Below the pieces are notes generated by a model. It made no database searches and had not been told where the DNA came from. It saw only the letters and a list, made by a program, of their open reading frames with translations. Both the position numbers and the translations under genes were made by a program. 64,000 nt of DNA from Larix kaempferi (lineage: Eukaryota > Streptophyta > Pinopsida > Pinales > Pinaceae): the NCBI GenBank assembly GCA_027924585.1, contig BSBM01000636.1, forward strand, positions 5,534,001 through 5,598,000. The letters run 5' to 3'. Positions within the stretch are counted from its first letter, which is position 1. Every line of letters begins with the position of its first letter. Of this stretch, positions 23,323 to 34,224 are shown piece by piece.

Positions 23323-24263
23323 GGTACGTACATGCATCTTTTCTATCCCTATTTTATAGCATTTCTGATTATTTGGGTTATTTAGGGGTTGGAAAACCCA
23401 TGCATTTGCATGCATGCTCATGCAAGCATAGCTCAATACATGCATTCATGTTTACTTCAAGTATTGAGCCATAAAGACTACTAGCAAGCAACAAAAACTC
23501 CACAAACAGACAAAAATAACAGTTGGTTTATTACACTTATTTAGGGGGTTTTATTTGCATTTGCATGCATGCTCATGCAAGCATAGCTCAGTACATGCAT
23601 TCATGTTTACTTCAAGTATTAATCCATAAAGACTACTAGCAAGCAACAAAAACTCCATAAACATACAGAAATAGCAGTTGGTTTATTACACTTATTTAGG
23701 GGGTTTTATTTTGCTTGCATAATCTATTTATTGACTCCATTTACCCTCTAATATAGACACCAGTTTAAACAGTAATTTTCAGCCACTAAATCTTTGTTTT
23801 GGGCCATCAACTAGCTAGTTTACCTCACTGATCTGTGTTTACAGATCTGATTTTTGAATAAAGTGAGGTCATTCCTATGCTAAGACAAACTTAAAAATAT
23901 GCCCACCTCACTTATATATGCTCCCAAGTGATCCTGATATGTTTCTATGTCCAAAATCTCATTGGAATAGCTAGGAAAAGAGTTGGAAATTCATACTTAG
24001 CATATTTACTCTCTAAGCATTTTTTAATATCTTGTTTGGTTGATTTATATTCGTTGGTCTATTATCCATATAAGCACATTCATTGGACAGCCTTCGTAAA
24101 TGCAAATTTCAGCCACTATTTGTATGCCTAGAGACCCAATTTTCACCTCAAGCAGTTTACAGTCTATCTTTGATTTGTATGTTGCTTGGTTATCTCATTC
24201 TAGGAGTTGTTTCCGGCTGCTATTGTTTACTTTCATCCTTAGACTGAGATCCCCCTAGGTACC
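23323..24263. other. Unclassified spacer between two convergent Y-type LTRs
   Basis: 941 bases, AT-rich, with no supported gene. It lies between a forward LTR end (..GATAACA) and a reverse LTR end (TATTATC.., first G mutated to A). It starts GGTACGTAC and ends CTAGGTACC, so each LTR is followed, in its own direction, by GGTAC. It contains a tandem duplication and several GCATGC palindromes. It may be older unclassified sequence into which the LTRs inserted. Confidence 0.6.
23401..23712. repeat. 155-bp direct tandem duplication in the spacer
   Basis: TGCATTTGCATGCATGCTCA starts at 23401 and at 23556. The two copies match over about 155 bases with a handful of substitutions (for example TATTGAGCC against TATTAATCC), so the duplication is not very recent. 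Confidence 0.9.
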
Positions 24264-25930
24264 TATTATCACACAACTTGTAGTTGTCCCAAAAGGTTAT
24301 CCTATCCAGGATGGTAGAGACGTTGGACAACTAAAGAGGTGACCCAAGAGATGCCACAGTTCCCAAGGTAAATGGTTGTCACGCTAACCGAGGCACTATT
24401 CACTTCAGATCTAGCCTAAGCAAGACCAAGGGGGAGACCCTAGCTAACCTATGAAGGCTAGCGAACCCACTCAAGACCTCCTAGGGAAATGTGAAGATGA
24501 AATAGGAAGAGACCAAGAGTGAATGGATCTAGATCTAGGAAAGATAAGTGGACCCAAATAGTTAGGGCTTGGTTGTGTTAGCACACAATCTCTAGCTGGT
24601 AGATAAAAGTGTCCCAACAAGGATGGCAGAGGGTGAACAGCTAGGAAGGTGTAACTGGCAATAGCCAGGTCTTCCGTTCAAGGAACGAAAATCACACCGG
24701 ACAGGGCTACTATCGCTTTAGACAAGGCACGTAGCCAAGTCAAGGGGGAGACCCCACTCAACCGATGAAGGTTGAGAGACAAAAATACACCCAAATCCCA
24801 AACAAAGATAAGAAGTGGAAGCAGAGATTAAGTGTAAATGAACTCCTAAGTCTAGTTTCAGCCATCGGGTGGACACACGGGTGAAATAAGCATGTGAATA
24901 AAATGTGACCAGCGATCGAATGTGATGAATAAAATAGATTAGATTAAAGATCAAATGGCTGAAAATAGTCTAAGGATGCAAAGTGAATTGGAAGTGAGAT
25001 GGTGAAGTAAACTGCCCAAGAAAGGGGTTAAGTAGTAGATTGTTGGACCTAGGGCAGAGAATAATTAGTGTTTTAACTCACTTCCAATCAGCGGTAGCTT
25101 GATTCCTTAAGATTACATGATGAAATAAACCCAAAACCAAACTACCCAAAACCCCAAAGTGACCCAAACCAGCTGAAGCAAAAAAACGCCCTAGAGGGGT
25201 GTTTTTGGCAAAAGGACCAATGCTAGATCTATGGGTTAATGGAGTCAAAAAGCTATGAAACTTTGTATTTAGGATTTTAAGAACAAATCATAAGCGGGTT
25301 TGGAGAGAAATTTAAGTTCCTAAGTCAAATTTTTAGTTTTTAATTTTATCTTGGTTTTACATGCAGTTTCAGCTTAGCAAACACATCAGAAATCTAACTA
25401 GAGAATTGAGCATGAGAGGAATACCTGAAACAAAGATGAATGGCTGAATATTTGTGAGAAGACCACTTGTCGAATCCAAGTGATGAGCAGCCAATGCTTT
25501 CCCTAAGCGTTTGAGCCAGCTGGAGAGCAAGTGCGCCCTAGCTACCTGCCACAAGAAATGGAAAGTCAGAAATCTGCAACAAATAGATAGTTAACACAGC
25601 AAAATGAAAGGCAAATAATTTAGAAATTGAATGATAAACAGCAAATTCAACTCCCTATTTGAAATTCCTTGAAGAAAAACCCAAGTGTGGAGCTCCCACT
25701 CCAAAAAATGCGCCCCTCTTCAAGTGACCTTCCAACCTGCAATTCGTTTCAGCTGTAGAAGATGGATAAATGCACTAGAAAACTCATCAATACATCAGCA
25801 AATGGCTATCAATCATCACAACATTCATCCAAGCAACCATGTCTCAAGAACTCTCAAGAATCTCTTCTCTATTTCAGTCTAAGTGTTTACAAAAAATGCC
25901 CAAGAGAGGTACAAAATGGGTGAGAGTCTT

Positions 25931-25938
25931 CTCTTATA
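25931..25938 (-). promoter_or_regulatory. Candidate TATA box of the reverse solo LTR
   Basis: Minus strand TATAAGAG in TCTCTATAAGAGAAGAC, at the position in the LTR equivalent to the Y TATA boxes. Confidence 0.45.
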
Positions 25939-27358
25939 GAGAATGAATACTCTCAACCCTAACTCTCCCTCCAAAATCAAGGGCTGAGATTGATTATCTC
26001 AATGCCCAAATCGATGGAGGAGATCAACTATAGAGGGGGGGCGAATTACCCTCAAAAACGCCCAAATGGATGGTGGACCAACTCGTGGGGCCCATAAAAT
26101 ACATAAGAAATGTGGTTGGGGGGTGCCTATGGGCTGTTTTAGCCCCCCATACCACTACACTATGATCTCAATACAATAAAACATCAAAAACATTGATTTT
26201 TGCTGAGTGGAAAAATGCCCCTATGGGCCAATTCGCCCCTCATGGTGAGCTGGGCAATAGAGGGACCCACAACACATGATAGATGTCCAAATATTACCAA
26301 CATTACCTTAGAAATCACCCTTGTTTTAGCCAACCTTTGATTTTTGCCATTTGCCATAGTTGCCTTTGCCAATTTTTTATTTTCCATATATTTTATTACT
26401 GGTTTATATTGTTGAAGGAGTAAATTGCGATTTTGACCCACTTATAGTGCGCAAATTGCCGAACTGTCTACTACAATGTGATCGTGGACCCCAAAAATAG
26501 TAGGAATGGTCACTCGAACGACCACGATCGATCACTTAGGCATTATTTACCCAAAATCCATGATTTTTAATTAAAACAGGTCATTAATGACCTAATAATT
26601 AAAAATCTCACAAACGCCTCGATCTTTTTACATTCTGTCACTTGGAGGCTCATATGGGTCCCCTGTAGATAATAATTGACCAAAATCGAAATTCCGGTCG
26701 CAACATTTTTTTGGCCCCATTTTTGGCCTGGTCAACCTAGTTTGACCAAGTCAAATCTGGTCAACAATGGTGCTAGCTGAATACCTGTATGCAATCATGA
26801 AGTGAAAGGCTTCCTTATACAAGTTAGTACATTACTAAACAATATGACAATAATATGGTGATAAAAAATGCATTAGATCTCGGAAAAATACAAGGCCCCA
26901 AGTGAGGTGGGCCCACCACATCCAAAAGACTCAACTGCTATGCACAACCTATAGACTTGACCACTTAGCTGACTTTGGGTGATGTGGAATACAAGGTGAA
27001 AGATGAGGGATGACAAGGATAAAGATCATGTGACCCTTTGGATAACTCGAGATAGCGGGGTCCACTGAGATAAGCATACCATGATAAAAACACGGGGAAG
27101 GGCGGTGTCTCACAAATGGGTATAGTGCAGGGAAACCGCCACTGGTCATCTAACAAGTATCTCACAACTCACATCCGTGCCCGAAGACTCCATGAGGTTC
27201 TTTTCTAGAGCCGCCAAACTGGGTGTCTGGCAAACCGTAACTTGAGACTCTAGGGGACAATCTTGAGCTTGTCCCTTGCTCCCTCTCACCTCCTTGCCCC
27301 GCAGGACTAGGTGAGGAAATAACCACTACAAATGCTGGCATGTACGGCTGACCTGTCT

Positions 27359-27387
27359 CCATGTGTGTTTACAAACACATTGCATGG
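27359..27387. repeat. U3 hairpin with TGTGTTT/AAACACA core
   Basis: CCATG, then TGTGTTT, loop AC, AAACACA, TTG and CATGG. The same core with different but still complementary outer arms occurs twice in each full Y LTR (8395-8429 and 8591-8623 in element 1). Confidence 0.7.
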
Positions 27388-28861
27388 ATTTTACAATGAA
27401 TTTCATACTTAGCCCTTTCTTTGGCTAGATTTTACATTTACAAAAAGCCTTTTTGGCTTACTTTACATTTCTTCATTTCTTCATTTTACATCAAGGCCCT
27501 TTTGGGCTACATACATATCTCAAAAGATATAATCATGGTGCTCATACTGCAAAGTAATGGGAGTGAGCAATACATGCTTCGATGACCAATGGGGAGCACC
27601 CGGTGAGGCTACACAATCCTAACTGCATTGCAACATCAAGGACAACCGACAAGAGCAAATCCTAGGTTTGAGAGTGCATCTCACACACTAAAGAGTCGAG
27701 GCACAATAGACAGGGAATCATGGCATACTTAGAGATCAGTGGGGAAAGGGATCCTCAAGGTCACAAATCGGAATCCAAGTCGGGAAAGACTATCATGGAT
27801 GAGTCAGATGGATGGAGAAGGTGGAAGGTGGATCCAAAGTCAACTGCCTAGGGGGACTAAGTGACCCGGTGTGCATATATAGGGGCCTACTAGGAAGGGG
27901 TGGACTGACATCACCAAGGGGCCCAATCATATATCATAACAATAGCTAGATCACCAAATCAATCATCATATGCAAAGTTAGTGTACTATCATGTATAAAC
28001 AAGTCTAAGCAACAATCATGAACAATAAACATCAAATGCAATACCTGCCGCACCATATACCTGCTACTGAAGCTGTCTCTGAACTGGATCTCTACTGAAT
28101 CCAGGCACAAATAGTAAACCAGCAATACTCTGTGATAGTCTCAATCAAAGCAAGACTAGGCAACTGTCTCAATGGGCTCATATCAAAGTCTAGCAATGAA
28201 GGGTGATCCTGCGGTAAATGCTAAGTAACATGTCTGGACAATACAATAAAACCATCTATCCCCACTGATATATCTGCTCGGGGCAATCTGAACAAAACTG
28301 TGTGCCTCCTCTGAAGGCATCCGATCTCTGATCTGAAAAAATAAAGTATAGTACGGTCCTTGACCATACAATCTGCAGCATGGTAGCTCCAGCTAACATG
28401 AATGTGATAACAGGTTGAAGAGGCTTATAGGATGGGTAAATGTTCAACCAAGGAAATATTAAGCCACTTATGAGTTAAAAATAGTACATCTCGATAAATC
28501 TAATGCCAATTAGAAAGATCCAAGTGGGGCTCACCCTTAAAATATGGAAAATGGTCAAAATGGGGTCCACAAGGTGAAAATCAAGTTGAAATGGCACTAG
28601 GTGATTGGCTAAGTAGTAGATCGAATGATTTGAGGAAAAAGTAGCACAACCCATAAGATAGATCCGGAAAGATGCATAAAACCCACAAGTGCGTCCCCCT
28701 CAAGAGAGGACTAGTGCCTTAGATCAGGGGCAAAATGGAGTCGGAATGAAACCAAATTTTAGCTATGATGTTCTTTAATTTTATTAGAAGTGGGTTTTAT
28801 GTTTTAAGCCCAAATAATCGCCAGATCTATCAGATCTAAAAATATAGGGTTTGAAGTGACC

Positions 28862-29638
28862 TGTTGCCAACTATATTGTACAATAGTTGAACCTCCATTG
28901 AGCCGCCAGTGTTTGAACACAATCAGTGTTCACTTCCAGAGGATCAGAGGTTCAGTTTGCAATAATTAGCCAATTTTGGCTAGCCAGTTTTATTTTTTTG
29001 CTGAAAAGACCATGGCCCCACGGGGTTTGTAATAAGTGTGCTACTAGGGCTTTGAGTGGCTCGGTTCCCCATGACTTGGCTATCAACTAAGGCATTCCAG
29101 GGAGTTTTTTGCCCTTGTCAATTATGCTTTGCCTATAGCCGAGTAATAATCGACGAAGTTTTCTCCCGCTTCCTCCAAAGCTGGAATGCCCTATTTTGAA
29201 ATTTGCGCCTTGGGGGGTTATTAGAGTCCAACTGATATATATGAACCTACTGACACCATGTATGTCTTAGATGGTCATTTCCTAAGTCCCTCGTCCATTA
29301 AAAAACAATGTCCAAAAATTTTTTTACCAGACGCATTGGATGAGTTTTATTTTTTATTATTTTTCCAAATATTTAATTGCAAAAATACAATTTGTAATAT
29401 GTCAGTCGTTTGGGGGTGGATTTCAAAGATTGGAGGCTTAATTCCTAAGCCAAAAATCATATTTGAACCCCAAACCCACTTAGCCTAAGTTTCGGAAGTC
29501 ATTCAGCCTGTTAATTAATATTTTCTCAAAAAAGTCAATAACAGAGAAATTATTAATTAAAATAATAAAATTGAATATTTTGGAGATAATCCAAATCTCT
29601 CCAAAATAATCAAAATTGAATAAACTAAAAGGCTAAAT
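28862..29638 (+). mobile_element. X LTR copy X-d, forward, 5' part, interrupted by copia Z
   Basis: Begins TGTTGCCAAC and is the reverse complement of the outer end of the other X LTRs (for example GAGCCGCC at 28910, and the segment 29010-29190 matching about 15,430-15,620 of X-a). At 29638 it is broken by the Z LTR; the rest must lie beyond the right window edge. The left flank TGACC would be one half of its target duplication. No coding frame is supported. Confidence 0.85.
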
Positions 29639-29761
29639 TGTAGAACAAGGTCCTAGACACTGAGAGGAGGGGGTGAATTAGTGTCTCTTAAAACTTAAAA
29701 ATCTCTTGCCAAAGCACTAATTTAATCAATCATATATGAAGCAATCATGACATTTACCAAT

Positions 29762-29780
29762 TATATATATATATATATAT
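29762..29780. repeat. (TA)n microsatellite in Z LTR
   Basis: About nine TA units, with the matching run in the other LTR at about 57574-57592. Confidence 0.85.
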
Positions 29781-32700
29781 GAAATATACAAATACATATG
29801 AAGAACAACACATATATGAATATGTCAAATATCTTTTTATTAAATAGGATTTTACATTACACAGCATTAATCATCTAGACCCAGCTAGATTAAGAAACCC
29901 AGTTCTCTTACAAGACCCAGCTTGTATACATGACCCAGCATGTAGAGAGGAATCCAATCCTCATTCAAGCTCCAACTTGATTACAAACACCAATCTATTT
30001 GAATGAACACAAGGTCCATATCAATGATAGAATATCCACCAAGATATTATTTATTATTTATTATCCACCAAGATGCACTTTATGAATGAATATGTTTCCT
30101 CTATATATACCTCTCCAATAGTCATGTTTGTTTTGAAATAACACAACCTTTCAAAACCAATGTGACTTTACAAGGGAACATGTCTCTTCATTAACTTCTT
30201 GACTTGTTAATTTACTTTTGTATTTTAACCAAACATTCCTCTCTTTTTTAATTATATCATTTCATAAATGTGTCTTTATTAAAGTTTTTAATCTTTAATA
30301 TTCATGTCTCTTAACATCAATATCATTTAACTTGTGACCAATTATTAATATTTTGAGATAAACCCTTTCAGTTCGTGTGATCTCTTCCAACGATAACACA
30401 ACAGTGGAAGCGCCAGATGAGAGCAGTCTCCAAAAACAGGTGGTGATCCATGCATTTCTTCAAAGAAATGGAACTCCAGGCCAACAACACCACGGTAGTA
30501 TTCAAGCAATAATTATGGCAGTCTACAACCATTCAATGCAACAAAGAAGAAAAGTCACATCTCCATTCTAAAACCCATATGAAATTACGGTTTCAGTTTC
30601 ACTCGTCACTTTGGGAAGCCAAGGAATAGCACACTTCTTCAACGCAGCTCTTCCACAAAAATATGCAAACAATATCTACACAGTAATAGAGAGATCCCAA
30701 CGCAGCTCCAAACAAATATTGCACGCAGCTCGAGTCTAGGCAAGATCTCAGGTCTATTCACTTCGATAATGATATCCACAAGTTTGACACCTCCTTTGTT
30801 GCTTGGTCACCGGTCTCAACGATGTCGCAGCTTTATTCTTATTTCCACAAGAAGGAAACTTGCATCTACAGGATGTATGCACAACTCAACGCAGCAAAAG
30901 GGAGATCGTAGCTACAATGATGAGAGTATCCACACACGTAGCTCTAAGGGAGCAATCTTCATGTAGCTCCAGTTAAGGCGATAGAGAGGCATAGCATGCC
31001 CTACCTCAAAACAAATTGGGTCACTCAGAGATGTAAAATGCAGAGATCAATTGTTATCACTCATCATGGAGGCGCAACTCCTCCAAACTCCAGGTCATGG
31101 TCTCTTCACGAGAGGTAGCTCCACGTTGCACACAAATATGCACATCTCTCTTGAGAGCTCACCACAAGAGTAGTCTTCACTTGTAGATAACGTAGAGATC
31201 CTGTTGTCCACCGAGATGCACACCAGCAGCAAAAATCTTTCGAAAGTTGTTCCCTCACTACAAGTGGGGAAAGTGTGGCCTTGGGGGCAAGCAATGAGCC
31301 AAGTACTATCACCTGAATCCCAACTCCTCCGTTTAGGCTAACTCCTAACGAAGCCAAGGGGGGTAGTCCCTACAAAGAGTTTTCTATGGCTCTTATGTTT
31401 TAAGTGTTTTTTGGTGTATGGTGATGCGGATGAGTGTTGTTTAGGAGTTTTTTAAATGAAGAGATCACAGCTTTTATAGAAATGAACACAAGATGAAGCA
31501 ATCCACGTTGCAATTTACAAAATAAGATTGCAAGATGAACAATACGATGACTTGGAAAATTAAGTAAGCATCCACAAGATAAACTTTAAGCAAATGACAA
31601 GGACATATGGTCCAGCTTTAAAATATGAAAAAAGTGCCTTACAGACCAGTGCCAAAATGGAGTCAAATAAATACTTGTGATGTTGAAAGTGTAAGTCTCA
31701 AAGTAACTGTTCGTGAGATCGTTGTGCAAATTATCTTGGTTGATTGAAAGTTTTAATGATCTTTGATTATTAAGGCTAAGGATACTTCCAACCGATACGC
31801 GAGGTACTAGAAGTCTATCCAGAAAAGATAGTATCAAGTGCCTCCGTTCAAGGACATGTTGGGCCACCCAGTACTCTAGCCAAGTCGCGCAATGCTAACC
31901 AGCAAACTAGAGGCTGAACATGGAACCCCAGCACCCCCAACTAGGAGATTACCCACCAAACTTATCTTATTGATCAACTCCGGATTGGTTGGTTGTGGGG
32001 TGAAAATTTTATTATGTTATCAAAAGTTAACAAATCCAACACCTTTCTGAGTACTAGCCTAACCTTTTGGGGTTGGCAGAGCATACGGAATGATGGATAG
32101 CAGCGAAGATAAATTATTAAAGGGGGTGTGAGTTGGAAAGTTTTTTAAATTATTAAAAAGCACACAATTCAACCCTCCGATAGAGAGCGCTCTTGACTTT
32201 GTCTTAAGACGGAAGCTCAAAGACTGTGCTAATCTATGTGCTTGATGCAAGGAATATGCAGTGGGAATGCTCTCCGACAGAGAGAGCTCTTAACTTGAGT
32301 TATTTCAAGTTCAAGAGACTTTGGTTCTTTGTTAAACTAGAAGCAGCTTAAAGCAAAAGAACACACTTATGAAGCTCAAATAATGATAAAATGAAATAAT
32401 GAGATGATTAATCTAGCAATAAGATCTACTTTGTAGAAATGAAACTACTCTAAGTGCTTGAAATAAATCTAATCTAAGATCAAAGACACTCTTCCCCAAA
32501 TGGAAAAGAAAAACCAAAGTGTGGGAGGCCTTATTCCACTTTTGCCTTATTTTATTAATGAGAGTACAAATGACTTGGGAATTTAACCTTTGTGAGGACT
32601 TTTGAAAGAATAACAAAACTTAGAAAAACAAAATGAAGTAAGCTCTTAAGAGCTTTTACAAAGGATCATAAGAAGTGTTTTCATGTTTTGGATCATCCTT

Positions 32701-33270
32701 ATGGTTTCTTCAAGTTTGGCTTTGTTTGGATCTCCTCACTTCAAAGCTTTCTCAAGCTCTTTTCTTCAATCACCTACACAAGCGATTTAACTCGAAGCAC
32801 CCATTATTGTTAGGCAAAAACTACTTAATAATTGAAAACTAACTAAATGCCCAAACTTTTAAAAGCAACTTTTTTTTTTAATTTTTGATGAGATCTAAAC
32901 TAAAACGAAAGTTGGATGCAAACTAACTACTTTGGGATGCAAGTATGGCTAACAAATAAAATAGATGCAAATACTAACAATGACTTAAATGCAAGCTCTA
33001 ACCATGAAATGCAAGCCAACCAACTAGAAATAAACTAGATCTTAACAAAACAAATGCAAAGTATATGAGATCTAACTTTGATGCAAAAATGACTAAGATC
33101 TAACTAACAAAGCAAACTATGAGACTAACAAGGCCTAACTATTAACTTCTCAAATGCATGAAACTACTAACACTAATCAATCTTTGACGTTAACTCGTTT
33201 TTTGTTGTTTTTATTGTGTGTTAGGGCACTTCAAAGATGGACGAAAAGGAGGGGAGGAAGAAGGATAAAC

Positions 33271-33400
33271 GTGGCTGCAAAAAAGGAAGAAGGCAGCCAA
33301 CTAAGTGGCTGCAAAAAAGGGAAGAAGGCAGCCAACTAAGTGGCTGCAAAAAAGATACAGGGCAGCCAACTAAGTGGCTGCAAAAAAGATGAATGGGCAG
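33271..33400. repeat. GTGGCTGCAAAAAAG minisatellite in X-c LTR
   Basis: Units start at 33271, 33305, 33340 and 33374 (34-35 bases), each GTGGCTGCAAAAAAG plus a purine stretch and GGCAGCCAACTAA. Within each unit GGCTGC and GCAGCC are inverted complements, so each can form a small hairpin. Confidence 0.85.
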
Positions 33401-33763
33401 CAAAAGGAAAGTCAAGAAGGGAGAAAAACGAAGCTAGAAGAGGGCAAAAAACGAAAGGGTAAGAGGGCCTATAGAAAGAGAACGAAACTAGGCAAGAGAA
33501 GACAAAACTAGGGCAACAATGAAGAGCAAGAGAGAGGCAAAAACGAAATGATGAGGATAGGGCCAAAGCAAATCGAGAAAACCAACGCAAGGACAAGGTG
33601 GGATCAACCTCCGAACAAGGTGATCACTAGAAGCACTAGTCCCGAAAACATTCCAGCTAGCTGGATGTCCGCAAGGATGCTAATGGGGATAGAGAAGCAC
33701 CTTCCCTATTGCCCTCCATGACTGGATCCATCCATAGGGGTAACTACATCTTAGGTGATAACA

Positions 33764-34224
33764 TTTTGGCGCCGTTGCCGGGGAAGGTAGAGGCCTACCC
33801 TGGTTCGACATATATTTTCCAAACCTCTACTCCCATTCTCTTTGCCAACATTAACATTTTGGCGCCGTTGCCGGGGAGGCAATAGCTTACCTCGGTTTGA
33901 CATATCTTTCTTAAAGCCCTCCCATTCTATTTGCCTAGCATTTTGGTATTGAAGGCATAGGGCTTACCTCGGACAAGCTAGTAGTCCTTACTTACTCTCT
34001 CCTGCATAAACAATGACACATATCTTTGGTAGAAGAGTTTAAATCTACCTCGCGACTCCCAATCGTGACTCCGCTGAGGAGCGAGCTCATTTACATCCCT
34101 ATAACACTATAATTTAGACAGATCTTATCATTATCTAGAGCCCATGGGGTGCATCATTTTGTTTTCAGGTTCTTAAATTTAAAAGTAAATATAAGTATAT
34201 ATATAAAAAATTAAAAAATTATCA
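33764..34224 (+). promoter_or_regulatory. Unit A leader with two tRNA-Asp primer sites and splice-acceptor-like site
   Basis: Exact 18-base primer sites lie at 33767-33784 and 33860-33877, 93 bases apart. A third degenerate repeat of the context (CATTTTGGTATTGAAGGC) follows near 33949. The leader motif appears as CTCGCGACTCC here (CTGGCGACTCC in unit B). TTTTGTTTTCAGG (AG at 34167-34168) is a strong 3' splice-site-like sequence 57 bases before the gag ATG. Confidence 0.85.

Larger units (their letters stand above)
24576..28412 (-). mobile_element. Solo Y-type LTR with GGTTG target-site duplication
   Basis: 3,837 bases from TGTTAGCACAC to ..ATGTGATAACA, flanked by GGTTG at 24571-24575 and 28413-28417. 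With one GGTTG removed, the flanks join into continuous Y-type LTR sequence, so both borders are certain. There is no internal region, so this is a solo LTR. The minus strand carries the promoter (TATAAGAG at 25938-25931). Its U3 end (TGTTATCACATTCATG, minus) defines the LTR start used for the Y elements. Its short frames are not conserved. Confidence 0.92.
24264..28861 (-). mobile_element. Y-type LTR, reverse, split by a nested solo LTR
   Basis: Parts 24264-24575 and 28418-28861. Together they are the reverse complement of about 22,560-23,322 of the forward Y-type LTR: the junction sequence reads ..GGGCTTGGTTG plus AAGAGGCTTA.., matching the forward copy near 22,985-23,025. The nested LTR with its 5-base duplication lies between them. 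The copy is cut at 28861 where an X LTR begins. Confidence 0.85.

Noticed and set aside
23323-24263. Autointegration as the origin of the convergent LTR pair
   Set aside because: Autointegration would join one U3 end and one U5 end to the target; here both joined ends are U5 ends.
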